64,000 bases of DNA from Mycobacterium gordonae (GCF_001417955.2 NZ_LKTM01000112.1:124001-188000), one strand, 5' to 3'; shown: positions 26,528 through 36,258, numbered from the stretch's first letter. Numbers and translations: made by a program. Notes: generated by a model not told the origin, from the sequence alone.

Positions 26528-27385
26528 TCACAGCCCCGTCCGGGGTGACAGCATGATGTAGAGCTGGCTGATCGCGACGTTGACGATCATCAGCAGCAGA
26601 ATGGACTCCACCACAGCGGCATTCACCGAGTTGGCCACACCGGTCGGCCCGCCCTTGGTGGACAGCCCCTTCTGTGCCGAGACGATGGCGACGATGGCCC
26701 CGAAGATGATCGCTTTGAGTAGCGCCAGAATCATGTCGCCGGTGGTGGCGAACGAGGCGAAGGTGGAGACGAAGCTGCCCGGGGCGCCGTTCTGGAAGTA
26801 CACGTTGAACAGGTAGCTGGCGAAGAACCCGACGAAGCACACCACGCCCGTCAGCGCGACACCGATCATGATCGCGGCGGCGAAACGCGGCACCACCAGG
26901 CGGCGGATCACCGACACCCCCATCACTTCCATCGCGTCGGTCTCTTCGCGCATCGTCCGGGAACCCAGGTCGGCGGTGATGGCCGAGCCCACCGCCGCCG
27001 CCATCAGTACCGCGGCCACCAGTGAGGCGCCCTGCCGGATCACCGCCAGCCCACTGGCCGCCCCGGCAAGCGAGGTGGCGCCCACCTGTCCGGCCAGCAA
27101 CGCGAACTGGATCGACAGGGTGACGCTGATCGGCAGCGATACCAGGATCGTCGGCAACACGGCGGTGCCGGCCATGAAGGCGCCCTGGCGGACGAACTCC
27201 TGCCACTGGAATCGGCCGGTGAACAGGTCGATGAAGAAGTACTGGGTGGTGCGGATGCCGAGCACGAACTGTTGGCCGACGGTCCGCAGCGATGCCAGCG
27301 GGTGACGGTCGACGTAGCCGACACCCCATTCCTGAATGGCGGCGACGCCGTCATCGCGCACTGCGGGTTCGGATTCGGTGGTCAT
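26528..27385 (-). CDS. yrbEA: YrbE/MlaE-family ABC permease, first subunit
   Basis: This 285-residue permease opens the mce operon. Family signatures are ITADLGSRTMREETDAMEVM and VSVIRRLVVPRFAAAI, with helices such as ILVSLPISVTLSIQFALLAG. The operon runs yrbEA-yrbEB-mceA to mceF-mas-MPT64-like on the minus strand with overlaps or very short gaps throughout. I cannot say which numbered mce operon it corresponds to. The promoter lies in the 313-bp gap shared with the divergent TetR gene. Confidence 0.9.
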   Translation of the reverse strand: MTTESEPAVRDDGVAAIQEWGVGYVDRHPLASLRTVGQQFVLGIRTTQYFFIDLFTGRFQWQEFVRQGAFMAGTAVLPTILVSLPISVTLSIQFALLAGQVGATSLAGAASGLAVIRQGASLVAAVLMAAAVGSAITADLGSRTMREETDAMEVMGVSVIRRLVVPRFAAAIMIGVALTGVVCFVGFFASYLFNVYFQNGAPGSFVSTFASFATTGDMILALLKAIIFGAIVAIVSAQKGLSTKGGPTGVANSVNAAVVESILLLMIVNVAISQLYIMLSPRTGL

Positions 27386-27592
27386 CGTGGCGCGACCGGA
27401 AGGTATCGCAGCAAACCCAGAGCGCGAGTCATCGCGTACCTGGAACCGTCGTCATAGACGCACTCCCCACCCGTTGCTCCCTGAGCGCCGAGCGGAAGGG
27501 GTTGGGTGCCATCGAGTAATCCCTGCCCTGCAGGTGCCCGTGATCCCACAACTCTGCAGCTCAATCCGGTTTGCGGTATCACGCTAGCCTAC

Positions 27593-27614
27593 TTGATAGG
27601 CACTATCAATAGTG
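27593..27614. promoter_or_regulatory. Overlapping palindromes in the mce/TetR divergent promoter
   Basis: TTGATAG-GCA-CTATCAA (27593-27609) and CACTAT-CA-ATAGTG (27601-27614) are two perfect inverted repeats sharing the CTATCAA segment. They are AT-rich against a GC-rich background and sit between yrbEA (start 27385) and the TetR ATG (27699). This fits an operator for autoregulation and for mce repression, as Mce3R does in M. tuberculosis. The rest of the 313-bp gap shows nothing else I can name. Confidence 0.65.
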
Positions 27615-27698
27615 TAGAGTCACTCATCTACGAGCTGCACTTCCAGGTTCCGGGACTGCACGGTCGTGGTGGAATGTCAGGCGCACGAAGGTGATGGC

Positions 27699-28304
27699 AT
27701 GTCCTCAGCAAACATCGAATCGCTGCGCGACCGACGCCGGGCCGAGCTGCTCTCGCAGATCCAGCACACCGCGCACGAGCTTTTCGCGGAGCGCGGATTC
27801 GATGCCGTGACCACGGAGGACATCGCGGCGGCCGCCGGAATCTCGATCAGCACCTACTTCCGGCACGCGCCGACCAAGGAAGGTCTGCTGGTGGATCCCG
27901 TCCGCGAGGCCATCAGCGAGATGCTCGACTCGTTCAGCACCAGGCCGGCGGACGAATCAGCGGTCGAGGTGCTGATCCAGTTGTTCGTCACCCATGCCAG
28001 GGATGCCGGCGAGTCCAGCCATCTCGACACCTGGCAACGCGCGATCGTGACCGCCCCCCACCTGTTGAGCAAGTCGACGCTGGTGCGCGAATCCGATCAA
28101 CGCAAGTTCGTGGAACTCGTTGCGTCGCGGATGGGCGTCGACCCGGCGACCGACATGCGCCCCTCGCTGCTGGTCTATACGAGCCTGGCCACCGTCAAAT
28201 TCGTGATCAACCGCTTTTTGACCGAGGCCACCGTCCCATCAGAGCCGTTCCATGTGGTGATGGACGAGGCGCTGCGGATCACCCTGGCCGGGTTCGGACG
28301 TTGA
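27699..28304 (+). CDS. TetR/AcrR family regulator divergent from the mce operon
   Basis: This 201-residue regulator has its helix-turn-helix at about residues 15-60 (HTAHELFAERGFDAVTTEDI, then ISISTYFRHAPTKEGLL). The ATG at 27699 has GAAGG seven bases upstream; the frame is open to 27666 without better support. It is the likely repressor of the ten-gene mce operon through the palindromes at 27593-27614. The ligand may be a lipid imported by the Mce system, which is inference. Confidence 0.87.
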   Translation: MSSANIESLRDRRRAELLSQIQHTAHELFAERGFDAVTTEDIAAAAGISISTYFRHAPTKEGLLVDPVREAISEMLDSFSTRPADESAVEVLIQLFVTHARDAGESSHLDTWQRAIVTAPHLLSKSTLVRESDQRKFVELVASRMGVDPATDMRPSLLVYTSLATVKFVINRFLTEATVPSEPFHVVMDEALRITLAGFGR

Positions 28305-28404
28305 CTCTGCCCTCAAGGCGGAAAATCGGCCGAAATCCCGCCCTGGACGCTGAGTCAACGCCACTGAAACGCACAAACCCCGGCGCGTGGCCGGGGATTG
28401 TGAG

Positions 28405-28481
28405 TGGGGTGAGTGACGGGACTCGAACCCGCGACATTCAGGATCACAACCTGACGCTCTACCAACTGAACTACACCCACC
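28405..28481 (-). tRNA. tRNA-His (GTG)
   Basis: The minus strand gives acceptor GTGGGTG paired with CACTCAC (one G-T pair), a D-arm with TAGTTCAGTTGG, anticodon loop TTGTGAT (anticodon GTG) and T-arm GGGTTCGAGTCCC. A templated G at position -1 (28481) faces discriminator C (28408), the identity feature of tRNA-His. CCA is encoded at 28405-28407. Confidence 0.96.
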
Positions 28482-28508
28482 ATGGCCGCATGCGCGGCGA
28501 CGTCGATA

Positions 28509-29156
28509 CTAACCGCTTGAGCGCTCGTCGGCCGAATCGATTTCCTCTTCGGTGTCCGTTTCGCCCTGAAGATCGGCCACGACGGCGGCGATTTCGCTGG
28601 TAGCGGGCCCGGGCTGGGGTACGAACGCGGTTCGCCGGTAGTACTGCAATTCGCGGATCGACTCGTGGATGTCGGCGAGCGCGCGGTGCGCGAGGCCTTT
28701 GGGCGGCTGCCCGAAGTAGATGCGCGGATACCAGCGCCGGCAGAGTTCCTTGATCGAGCTGACGTCGATCATCCGGTAGTGCAGGAAGGCATCCAGGGCC
28801 GGCATGTCGCGGGCGATGAAGGACCGGTCGGTGGCGATCGAATTGCCGGCCAGCGGCGCCGTCTTGGGCGCTTTGACGTGCTTGTGGATGTAGTCGAGGA
28901 CCATCGCCTCGGCGGTCGCCAGGTCGACGGCGGACGCCCTGACCTCGTTGGTCAGCCCGGACCGGGAGTGCATGTCCTTGACGACGTCGATCATCGAGGA
29001 CAGCGCGGCGTCGTCGGCGTGGATCACCACGTCGATTCCGTCGCCCAGAACGTTGAGGTCCGCATCGGTGACCAGGGCGGCGATTTCGATCAGCTTGTCC
29101 GACCCCAGATCGAGCCCGGTCATCTCGCAGTCGATCCACACCAGTTCGTCACGCAC
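28509..29156 (-). CDS. orn: Oligoribonuclease
   Basis: This 215-residue 3'-5' exonuclease of the DEDDh class degrades 2-5 nt RNAs and pGp[21 protein letters not shown] gives the first acidic pair, and [10 protein letters not shown] supplies the catalytic His and last Asp. The GTG at 29156 gives the same length as my recall of M. tuberculosis Orn (Rv2511); a start three codons upstream is possible. It lies 27 bases upstream of the tRNA-His gene on the same strand. Confidence 0.95.
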   Translation of the reverse strand: MRDELVWIDCEMTGLDLGSDKLIEIAALVTDADLNVLGDGIDVVIHADDAALSSMIDVVKDMHSRSGLTNEVRASAVDLATAEAMVLDYIHKHVKAPKTAPLAGNSIATDRSFIARDMPALDAFLHYRMIDVSSIKELCRRWYPRIYFGQPPKGLAHRALADIHESIRELQYYRRTAFVPQPGPATSEIAAVVADLQGETDTEEEIDSADERSSG

Positions 29157-29253
29157 AGGGCACACACTAAGCCCACGCGCAGCTCAGGGAAGCCCTGCCC
29201 CTGCCAGGCACGGGGAAGTAGGGTGATGCTTTCCCACATAGCGAGGGGCGTCG

Positions 29254-30801
29254 ATGAGCACTGAATCAGAGCCAGGACCCGCGCAGCGGATTGCGGCGGG
29301 CTATGCCGTCCAGGGCCAGGCGCTCGAGCTGGGCACCGTCGTCGTCGACGGCCAGTCCGACCCGACGGCGCAGATCCGGATTCCGCTGGCCACCATCAAT
29401 CGGCACGGCCTGGTGGCCGGGGCCACCGGAACCGGCAAGACCAAGACGTTGCAGCTGATCGCCGAGCAGCTCAGTGCCGCCGGAGTGCCGGTATTCATGG
29501 CCGACGTGAAGGGCGACCTGTCCGGTCTGTCCCGTCCCGGAGAGGCCAATGACAAGACCGCCGCGCGCGCCAGGGACACCGGGGACAACTGGGAGCCGAC
29601 GGGTTACCCGGTGGAGTTCCTGTCGCTGGGCACAGAGGGCATCGGCGTGCCGGTGCGCGCGACGGTGGACAGCTTCGGGCCGGTTCTTTTATCGAAAGTG
29701 TTGGGCCTCAACGCTACTCAGGAGTCGACGCTCGGACTCATCTTCCACTGGGCCAAGGAGAACAACCGCCCGCTGGTCACCCTGAGCAATCTGCGGACGG
29801 TCATCAGCCACCTGGCCGGAGATGAGGGCAAGGCCGATCTGAAGTCCCTGGGCGGGGTGTCGGCGACGACGGCGGGCGTCATCTTGCGGGCGCTGGTGAA
29901 CCTCGCGGGCGAGGGCGGTGACACCTTCTTCGGTGAGCCGAAGCTGGACCCGAACGATCTGCTGCGCACTGACAACCAGGGTCGCGGCACGATCAGCCTG
30001 CTGGAGTTCAGTGGCCAGTCGTTACGGCCGGTGATCTTCTCGACGTTCCTGATGTGGTTGCTGGCAGACCTTTTCGCGCAGCTGCCCGAAGTCGGCGACA
30101 TCGACAAGCCCAAACTGGTGTTCTTCTTCGACGAGGCGCACCTGTTGTTCGCCGACGCGTCCAAGGCGTTCCTCGAGCAGGTCGAGCAGACCGTCAAGCT
30201 GATCCGGTCCAAGGGCGTCGGGGTGTTCTTCTGCACCCAGCTGCCCACCGACCTCCCCAACGACGTGCTGTCCCAGCTGGGTGCCCGCGTCCAGCACGCG
30301 CTGCGGGCCTTCACCCCCGACGATCAGAAGGCGCTGAGCAAGACCGTTCGCACCTACCCGAAAACCGATGTCTACGACCTGGAATCGGCGTTGACGTCAC
30401 TGGGCATCGGCGAGGCCGTGGTCACCGTCCTGTCCGAAAAGGGCGCACCGACGCCGGTGGCCTGGACGCGCATGCGCGTGCCCCGGTCGCTGATGGGGGC
30501 CATCGGCACCGATGAGGTCAACAAGGCGGCCAAGGCAAGTCCGTTGCACGCCAAGTACGGGCAGACGATCGAGCAACCCGAGCCCCCGCTGATCACAACG
30601 GGCGGTCAAGCTCCGTCGATTCCCGATTATCCGGGGCTGCCGACGGACTACGAGTTGCCACCCATGCCCGCGCCGGCCGAGCCGAAGGGGCCGGCCGTGT
30701 GGGAGGAAGTGCTGAAGAACCCCACGGTGAAGAGCGGGATCAACACGGCGATACGCGAAGCGGTGCGCAGCATCTTCGGCTCCGGACGCCGCCGGCGCTG
30801 A
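29254..30801 (+). CDS. HerA-like DUF853 ATPase (Rv2510c homologue)
   Basis: This 515-residue FtsK/HerA-superfamily ATPase has Walker A GATGTGKT at residues 56-63, VPVFMADVKGDLSGL just after, and Walker B LVFFFDEAHLLF near residue 290. A sensor-like FFCTQLPTDLPNDVLSQLG follows. The C-terminal ~100 residues are proline-rich then basic (IFGSGRRRR). DUF853 proteins are common in bacteria, and the function is unknown beyond probable DNA-dependent ATPase activity. Position next to orn matches M. tuberculosis. Confidence 0.88.
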   Translation: MSTESEPGPAQRIAAGYAVQGQALELGTVVVDGQSDPTAQIRIPLATINRHGLVAGATGTGKTKTLQLIAEQLSAAGVPVFMADVKGDLSGLSRPGEANDKTAARARDTGDNWEPTGYPVEFLSLGTEGIGVPVRATVDSFGPVLLSKVLGLNATQESTLGLIFHWAKENNRPLVTLSNLRTVISHLAGDEGKADLKSLGGVSATTAGVILRALVNLAGEGGDTFFGEPKLDPNDLLRTDNQGRGTISLLEFSGQSLRPVIFSTFLMWLLADLFAQLPEVGDIDKPKLVFFFDEAHLLFADASKAFLEQVEQTVKLIRSKGVGVFFCTQLPTDLPNDVLSQLGARVQHALRAFTPDDQKALSKTVRTYPKTDVYDLESALTSLGIGEAVVTVLSEKGAPTPVAWTRMRVPRSLMGAIGTDEVNKAAKASPLHAKYGQTIEQPEPPLITTGGQAPSIPDYPGLPTDYELPPMPAPAEPKGPAVWEEVLKNPTVKSGINTAIREAVRSIFGSGRRRR

Positions 30802-30804
30802 AAG

Positions 30805-31611
30805 CTATCCGCCGCCGAGCTTCTTGTAGAACGCGCCCACGATCGGCGCCACGATGGCCCGGGGCGCGTATCCGCTCGCCACCGACATCGCCTTCGACGT
30901 CAGCCCGGGGACGATGCGCATCTTGTTGCGCTCCAACGCATCCAGCGACACCTGCGCGGTGTGTTCGGTCGAGATCCACAGGAAGTCGGGCACCAGTTTC
31001 TCCACCAGCGACCGTTCGTCGCCTTCGGGCAGATCCGTGCGCACCGGACCGGGGGCGAGCAGTGTGACGTGCACGCCGTGCTTGCGGACTTCACCGCGCA
31101 GCGATTCGCTGAAGGTGTTGGCGAAGGCCTTGGTGGCGGCATAGGTGGCGTTGTACGGAATCGGCGAATTGCCGGCCGCTGAGCCCGAAATCAGGATTCC
31201 GCCGGCGCCGCGCTTGATCATGCCGGGCAGCACCGCCAGCGTAAGGTCATGCACCGCAACGGCATTCAGCTGCACCTGGGCCTTCTCGCCGGCCGGGTCG
31301 AGATCGGCGACCGAACCGAATGTCGCGGTGCCGGCATTGGCGCACAGGATAGAGATCGGCCGGGTGGCCAGTTCGTCGCAGAGCCGGGCGCGCTCGGCGG
31401 GGTCGGCGAGGTCGGCCGGCCGCACCTCGACGGTGACGCGGTACCTGTCGGCGAGCCGGGCGGCGAGCTTGTTGAGCAGGTCCTCGCGTCGCGCGGTGAT
31501 GATCAGGCTGTGGCCGCGGGCGGCCAGCTCGGTGGCCAGCGCCTCGCCGATGTTCTGGGAAGCCCCGGTGACAACGGCGCGTGCGTCAGGGCTGGGAGCG
31601 GGTACCGGCAT
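30805..31611 (-). CDS. Short-chain dehydrogenase/reductase (Rv2509 homologue)
   Basis: This 268-residue SDR has the NAD(P) motif AVVTGASQNIGEALA (TGxxxxxG form, with Asn where many have Ser/Arg) and the NAG motif as ILCANAGTAT. Catalytic ISGSAAGNSP, Y and K lie in YNATYAATKAFANTF. The ATG at 31611 gives the same length as Rv2509 in my recall. Mycobacterial homologues are linked to mycolate beta-ketoacyl reduction, but the exact substrate here is inferred. It is convergent with the HerA-like gene and divergent from the MFS gene. Confidence 0.87.
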   Translation of the reverse strand: MPVPAPSPDARAVVTGASQNIGEALATELAARGHSLIITARREDLLNKLAARLADRYRVTVEVRPADLADPAERARLCDELATRPISILCANAGTATFGSVADLDPAGEKAQVQLNAVAVHDLTLAVLPGMIKRGAGGILISGSAAGNSPIPYNATYAATKAFANTFSESLRGEVRKHGVHVTLLAPGPVRTDLPEGDERSLVEKLVPDFLWISTEHTAQVSLDALERNKMRIVPGLTSKAMSVASGYAPRAIVAPIVGAFYKKLGGG

Positions 31612-31686
31612 GACGACGATCGTAGACAGTGCACGGGAGCGGGCGGGCGGAGCGGGTGTGCGGCGCCAAGCAATAAAGTTCTGTGC

Positions 31687-33051
31687 ATGAGTGACCCGGG
31701 GGCGGGCGCGGCGGATCGCCAGAGCGCCGAGCCTGAAGATTCGCAGGCTCGGCGCGACGAGCTGTGGCCCGCCGCGAAACGCTCCCGGATCGCGGCCTGG
31801 GCGCTGTGGGACTGCGGCTCCACCGGCCTGAACGCGATCACCGCGACCTTCGTGTTCTCCGTCTACCTGACCAGCAGTGTCGGGGAGGGGACCCCGGGCG
31901 GCGCCACGCCGGAGAGCTGGCTGGGGCGTGCCGGAGCCGTCGCGGGGATCGTCGTGGCGTTGCTGGCGCCGGTCGTCGGCGTATGGGTGGCGTCGCCGCA
32001 CCGACGGCATGTCGCGCTGGGCGTGCTGACCGGTCTCGCGGTGGTGACGACGTGCGGAATGTCACAGATTCGCGATCAGCCCGGCTACCTGTTCGCGGGC
32101 CTGGCGCTGCTGGCCGCGACGGCGGCGTGCGGCGACCTGGCCAGCGTTCCTTACAACGCGATGCTGCGGGAGTTCTCGACGCCGGCGACGGCCGGGCGCA
32201 TCTCCGGCTTCGGCTGGGCAGCGGGCTACGTCGGCAGCGTTCTGTTGCTGATCCTGGTCTATCTGGGCTTCATGACCGGCGACGGCGAGCAGCGCGGCCT
32301 GCTGCACCTGTCCACCCACGACGGGTTCAACGTGCGGGCGGCGATGTTGTTGGCCGCGGCGTGGCTGGCGATCCTGGGACTGCCTTTGCTGCTTGTCGCC
32401 CGCCGGTCGACCGATCCGGTAACGGCAGCGGTCGTTCCGCAGACCAGCCTGCTCGGTGGCTACCGCAAGCTCTGGATCGACATCTCCGCGGAGTGGCGGC
32501 GCGACCGCAATCTCGTCTACTTCCTGGTGGCCAGCGCGATCTTCCGGGACGGCCTGGCGGCGATATTCGCGTTCGGCGCGGTGCTGGGCGTCAACGTCTA
32601 CACCCTGTCGAAGGCCGACGTGCTGATCTTCGGGGTCGCCGGGAGCGTGGTGGCCGCGATTGGTGCGGTGCTGGGCGGGTTGATCGACCACCGGGTGGGC
32701 TCCAAGCTGGTCATCGTGGTGTCGCTGACGGCGATCCTCGCCTCGGGACTCAGCTTGCTGGCCCTGTCCGGTGCGCTGGCTTTCTGGGTGTGCGGGCTGC
32801 TGCTGTGTCTCTTCATCGGCCCTTCCCAGTCGTCGGCGCGGGCGCTGCTGCTGCGCATGGCGCAGAACGGCAAGGAGGGTGTGGCTTTCGGGCTGTACAC
32901 GATGACGGGCCGCGCGGTGGCCTTCCTGGGGCCGTGGTTGTTCTCCGTCTTCGTCGACATCTTCGGCGTGGCCCGGGCCGGTTTGGGCGGCATCTGCCTG
33001 GTGCTGCTGGTCGGGCTGCTGGCAATGCTGAAGGTGCGTGTCCCGAATTAG
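31687..33051 (+). CDS. MFS transporter, Atg22/UMF2-like (Rv2508c homologue)
   Basis: This 454-residue integral membrane protein has about twelve hydrophobic segments. The N-terminal phrase RIAAWALWDCGSTGLNAITA resembles the WDWANSAY entry motif of Atg22/UMF2-type permeases. Typical helices are GAVAGIVVALLAPVVGVWVA and DVLIFGVAGSVVAAIGAVLG. The substrate is unknown. The ATG at 31687 is chosen over longer upstream extensions that run through the SDR promoter region. It overlaps the convergent MmpS-like gene by four bases. Confidence 0.85.
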   Translation: MSDPGAGAADRQSAEPEDSQARRDELWPAAKRSRIAAWALWDCGSTGLNAITATFVFSVYLTSSVGEGTPGGATPESWLGRAGAVAGIVVALLAPVVGVWVASPHRRHVALGVLTGLAVVTTCGMSQIRDQPGYLFAGLALLAATAACGDLASVPYNAMLREFSTPATAGRISGFGWAAGYVGSVLLLILVYLGFMTGDGEQRGLLHLSTHDGFNVRAAMLLAAAWLAILGLPLLLVARRSTDPVTAAVVPQTSLLGGYRKLWIDISAEWRRDRNLVYFLVASAIFRDGLAAIFAFGAVLGVNVYTLSKADVLIFGVAGSVVAAIGAVLGGLIDHRVGSKLVIVVSLTAILASGLSLLALSGALAFWVCGLLLCLFIGPSQSSARALLLRMAQNGKEGVAFGLYTMTGRAVAFLGPWLFSVFVDIFGVARAGLGGICLVLLVGLLAMLKVRVPN

Positions 33052-33839
33052 CGCGGGGCGTCGCAGATGGTCAGGCCCTGTCCGGTGCGCTGTCTGACCT
33101 GCACCCCGGCCACCGTGACCGAGCAGGTGATCTCGTGGCCGATGTTGACGACCGTGACGCTCGCCGGGGCCTTCGCCGAGGTGGACAGGCTGACTTGTTT
33201 GGTCCACGGCAGGGCCACGTTGAACTCGGTCTGGATCATGTCGCCGGCGTCCATGTACATCACGCTGATCGCGCGGCCCTCACCGGAGACGGTGTAGACG
33301 ACCGTCTGCATGGCACCCGGTGTGTTGGGCGGCGCCCCGGGCGGCGTGGTCGTACCCGGCGGCGCGGTCGTGGTGGTGCGCGGCGGTCTGCGGGTGGTCG
33401 AGGGCGGCGACGTCGTGCGGGTGGTCGGGGGAGCGACCGTGGTGCTGGGCACCGGAGGCAGGGGTTCGATCGCGGTCTGCTGCTTCAGCGATCCGTTGGC
33501 GATGACGAGCGCCACGACCAGACCGATGACGAGTAACACCGCCGCGCCGGCCACGAACCACAACCAGCGTGGTGAACGCGGCGGGCCCTCCGGGGGTTGT
33601 TCAGCCTTCGGCGGCCCATCCTGCTGCCAGTACTGCGGCGGCAACTGCTGGGTGGCGTTGGGTTGATAGGCGCCGGGCGACCATGGCGAACCGCCACCGC
33701 CGCCGTAGCTGGCGTAGGGCATCTCATCGGCGTATGCCGGGTAGTCGACGGGTTCCGAATCCCCGGGGTGCTGCGCCCACGACGAACTAGACCCCGGTTG
33801 AGGGGGACCGAATTGCTGGGTGCGACGTGGATCGTTCAT
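33048..33839 (-). CDS. Proline-rich membrane protein with MmpS-like domain (Rv2507 homologue)
   Basis: This 263-residue protein has a cytoplasmic proline/glutamine-rich half (ATQQLPPQYWQQDGPP) and one membrane helix (WLWFVAGAAVLLVIGLVVAL). A Thr/Pro-rich linker (TTTTAPPGTTTPPGAPPNTP) leads to a C-terminal domain like MmpS (VVYTVSGEGRAISVMYMDAG, ALPWTKQVSL, ITCSVTVAGVQV). The ATG at 33839 is preferred; a GTG two codons upstream is possible. Its role is unknown. MmpS proteins help MmpL lipid exporters, but no mmpL is nearby. Confidence 0.82.
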   Translation of the reverse strand: MNDPRRTQQFGPPQPGSSSSWAQHPGDSEPVDYPAYADEMPYASYGGGGGSPWSPGAYQPNATQQLPPQYWQQDGPPKAEQPPEGPPRSPRWLWFVAGAAVLLVIGLVVALVIANGSLKQQTAIEPLPPVPSTTVAPPTTRTTSPPSTTRRPPRTTTTAPPGTTTPPGAPPNTPGAMQTVVYTVSGEGRAISVMYMDAGDMIQTEFNVALPWTKQVSLSTSAKAPASVTVVNIGHEITCSVTVAGVQVRQRTGQGLTICDAPR

Positions 33840-33906
33840 ATCCACTTCGAAGGGTACCGGGCATCGCGCCGTACGGGTTTCAGGACCGGCTCAACCCCGC
33901 GGGTGG

Positions 33907-34548
33907 CTACTGGCCGCCGGCGGTCAGCGCTGCGAGGGTCATCGCCCGCATGACCGCGCGCGACCGGAGCGTGCGGGCAGGCTTGGTCTCGGCCGACTTC
34001 ATGCTGTGCGGCGTGGAGTTCAACAGCCCGAATACGGCGTGTGCCATCAGCCGGGCGTCGGCTTCGGCGAGGGTGGGGTGCAGTTCGCGCAGCACTCCCA
34101 CCCAGATCTCCACGTACTGCCGCTGGGCCCTGCGTACCTGCCGTTCGGCGGCCGCGGGCAGGTGGGCAAGATCACGGTCTTGAATCCGGATCAGGTCAGG
34201 TTCGCCGAGTGCGAAGTCGAGGTGGAAATCGATCAGGCCGTCCAAGGTCGCGGCCGCGCCGGCGCCACGGGCCTGCACGGCCCGCGCGCCGGCGAGCAAC
34301 CCGGCGCTGATGCCGACCAGCAGCTCGACCAACAGTGATTCCTTGTTGGGGAAGTGGCGGTAGATGGCCGGCCCGCTCACGCCGGCGGCGGCGCCGATGT
34401 CTTCCAGCCGCACCGCGAGGAATCCGCGCTCGGCGAACAGCCGCTCAGCAGCCGACAACAGTTGCTGGCGCCGGTCGGACTTCAACTGGCTGCGGCGATT
34501 TGGCGGCTCGGGCGGTCCGGGTTCGTTGTCCGGGGCGGACGCAGGCAT
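33907..34548 (-). CDS. bkaR: TetR regulator of branched-chain keto-acid catabolism (Rv2506 homologue)
   Basis: This 213-residue regulator has its helix-turn-helix at about residues 24-70 (LLSAAERLFAERGFLAVRLE, GVSGPAIYRHFPNKESLLVE). The ATG at 34548 has AGGAGG five to six bases upstream. In mycobacteria BkaR represses the divergent fadD35 and sco-acc-fadE19 operon. The two matched inverted repeats at 34570-34585 and 36322-36339 fit that role. Confidence 0.9.
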   Translation of the reverse strand: MPASAPDNEPGPPEPPNRRSQLKSDRRQQLLSAAERLFAERGFLAVRLEDIGAAAGVSGPAIYRHFPNKESLLVELLVGISAGLLAGARAVQARGAGAAATLDGLIDFHLDFALGEPDLIRIQDRDLAHLPAAAERQVRRAQRQYVEIWVGVLRELHPTLAEADARLMAHAVFGLLNSTPHSMKSAETKPARTLRSRAVMRAMTLAALTAGGQ

Positions 34549-34569
34549 GACGGCCTCCTGGACATGTCG

Positions 34570-34585
34570 GTTAATCGTCACTAAC
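34570..34585. promoter_or_regulatory. Putative BkaR operator upstream of bkaR and fadD35
   Basis: GTTAATCGTCACTAAC is an inverted repeat (GTTAAT against GTTAGT, one mismatch) in the 66-bp gap between bkaR and fadD35. It shares six-base arms and a four-base spacer with the site ahead of scoA at 36323-36338, so one regulator probably binds both. Confidence 0.7.
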
Positions 34586-34614
34586 GTAGCACCCAATCAC
34601 CGGCCGGAGGAACC

Positions 34615-36258
34615 GTGGCAACCACCGACGCCGCAGAACGCAAACCGCTTTCCTACGAACGCGGTCCGGCTGTGCCGCCACTGCTCGAGACGACCATCGG
34701 CGCGAATCTTGCAGACACCGCAACGACGTTCGCGTCGCGCGACGCACTGGTCGATGTCGCGGCGGGTCGGCGGTGGAGCTACACCGAATTCGTCGCCGAC
34801 GTGCGCCGGTTGGCGAGTGGGCTGTTACGGGCCGGCATCGGTGTGGGGGATCGGGTAGGCATCTGGTCGCCCAACCGGTGGGAGTGGGTTCTCGTCCAGT
34901 ACGCCACCGCCGAGATCGGGGCGATCCTGGTGACCATCAATCCGGCCTATCGGGCACGCGAATTGGCCTACGCCGTGCAGCAGTCCGGGATTTCGATGGT
35001 GGTCGCCGCCCCCGGTTTCAGGGACGCCGATTATCTGTCGGTGCTGACCGAGGTCAGGCCGGACTGTGTCGATCTGCGCGACGTGGTGATCATGGGAACC
35101 GATCGCTGGAATGAGTTGGCCGCCGCCGACGCCGACCTGAGCGTGCTGGCGCAGGTGGCAGCGACGCTGTCGCCCGCCGATCCGATCAACATCCAATACA
35201 CCTCTGGCACAACGGGTTACCCGAAGGGCGTCACGCTCAGCCACCGCAGCATCCTGAACAACGGCTACCTGGTGGGGGAGCTGCTTGAATACACCGAACA
35301 CGACCGGATCTGCATCCCGGTGCCCTTCTACCACTGCTTCGGCATGGTGATGGGCAACCTGGCGGCCACCAGCCACGGCGCCTGCATGGTCATCCCGGCG
35401 CCCAGTTTCGATCCCGCTCTGACCTTGCATGCGGTGCACGCCGAACGCTGCACCAGCCTGTACGGAGTGCCGACGATGTTCATCGCCGAACTCGGCCTGC
35501 CGGATTTCGCCGACTACGAGCTGGACAGCCTGCGCACCGGAATCATGGCGGGTGCGCCGTGCCCGGTCGAGGTGATGCGTCAGGTGATCGGGCGCATGCA
35601 CATGCCCGGGGTCTCGATCTGCTACGGAATGACCGAGACAAGCCCGGTGTCAACGCAGACCCGCACCGACGATGCGCTGGAACGGCGCGTCTCTACCGTT
35701 GGCCGGGTGGGTCCGCACCTGGAGATCAAGGTGGTGGACCCGGGTACCGGCCAGACGGTGCCGCGCGGCACGTCCGGTGAGTTCTGTACCCGCGGCTACT
35801 CGGTGATGTCGGGTTACTGGAATGACCCGGCGAAGACGGCCGAGGTGATCGACGCAGACGGATGGATGCACAGCGGGGACCTGGCCGCGATGGACGCCTG
35901 CGGGTACGTGCAGATCACCGGACGCATCAAGGACATCGTCATGCGCGGTGGCGAGAACATCTCGCCGCGCGAGATCGAGGAGTTCCTGCACACCCATCCC
36001 GCCATCGTCGATGCACACGTGATCGGAGTGCCGGACGAACGCTACGGCGAGGAGGTCATGGCCGTCGTGAAGCTACGCGACGGGACCGCGGAGTTGACCA
36101 TCGACGAGCTGCGGGAGTTCTGCGCAGGCCGCATCGCCCGGTTCAAGATTCCGAGGTATCTGCGGATCGTCGAGGAGTTCCCGATGACGGTCACCGGCAA
36201 GGTCCGCAAAGTCGAGATGCGCGAGGCGGCGATGGAGTGGCTCCGCGGCAGTCCGTAG
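34615..36258 (+). CDS. fadD35: Acyl-CoA synthetase FadD35
   Basis: This 547-residue AMP-forming acyl-CoA ligase has phosphate loop [18 protein letters not shown] near residue 195, [12 protein letters not shown], and the hinge region [20 protein letters not shown] near residue 440. The catalytic lysine region lies at the C-terminus ([16 protein letters not shown]). The GTG at 34615 has GGAGG five bases upstream. It should activate a fatty or branched-chain acid for the downstream degradation operon. It is separated from scoA by 103 bp with its own operator. Confidence 0.9.
   Translation: MATTDAAERKPLSYERGPAVPPLLETTIGANLADTATTFASRDALVDVAAGRRWSYTEFVADVRRLASGLLRAGIGVGDRVGIWSPNRWEWVLVQYATAEIGAILVTINPAYRARELAYAVQQSGISMVVAAPGFRDADYLSVLTEVRPDCVDLRDVVIMGTDRWNELAAADADLSVLAQVAATLSPADPINIQYTSGTTGYPKGVTLSHRSILNNGYLVGELLEYTEHDRICIPVPFYHCFGMVMGNLAATSHGACMVIPAPSFDPALTLHAVHAERCTSLYGVPTMFIAELGLPDFADYELDSLRTGIMAGAPCPVEVMRQVIGRMHMPGVSICYGMTETSPVSTQTRTDDALERRVSTVGRVGPHLEIKVVDPGTGQTVPRGTSGEFCTRGYSVMSGYWNDPAKTAEVIDADGWMHSGDLAAMDACGYVQITGRIKDIVMRGGENISPREIEEFLHTHPAIVDAHVIGVPDERYGEEVMAVVKLRDGTAELTIDELREFCAGRIARFKIPRYLRIVEEFPMTVTGKVRKVEMREAAMEWLRGSP

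Noticed and set aside
31249..33536. Long alternative frames over the MFS gene on both strands
   Set aside because: They lack recognisable domains, while the frame from 31687 encodes a complete transporter.
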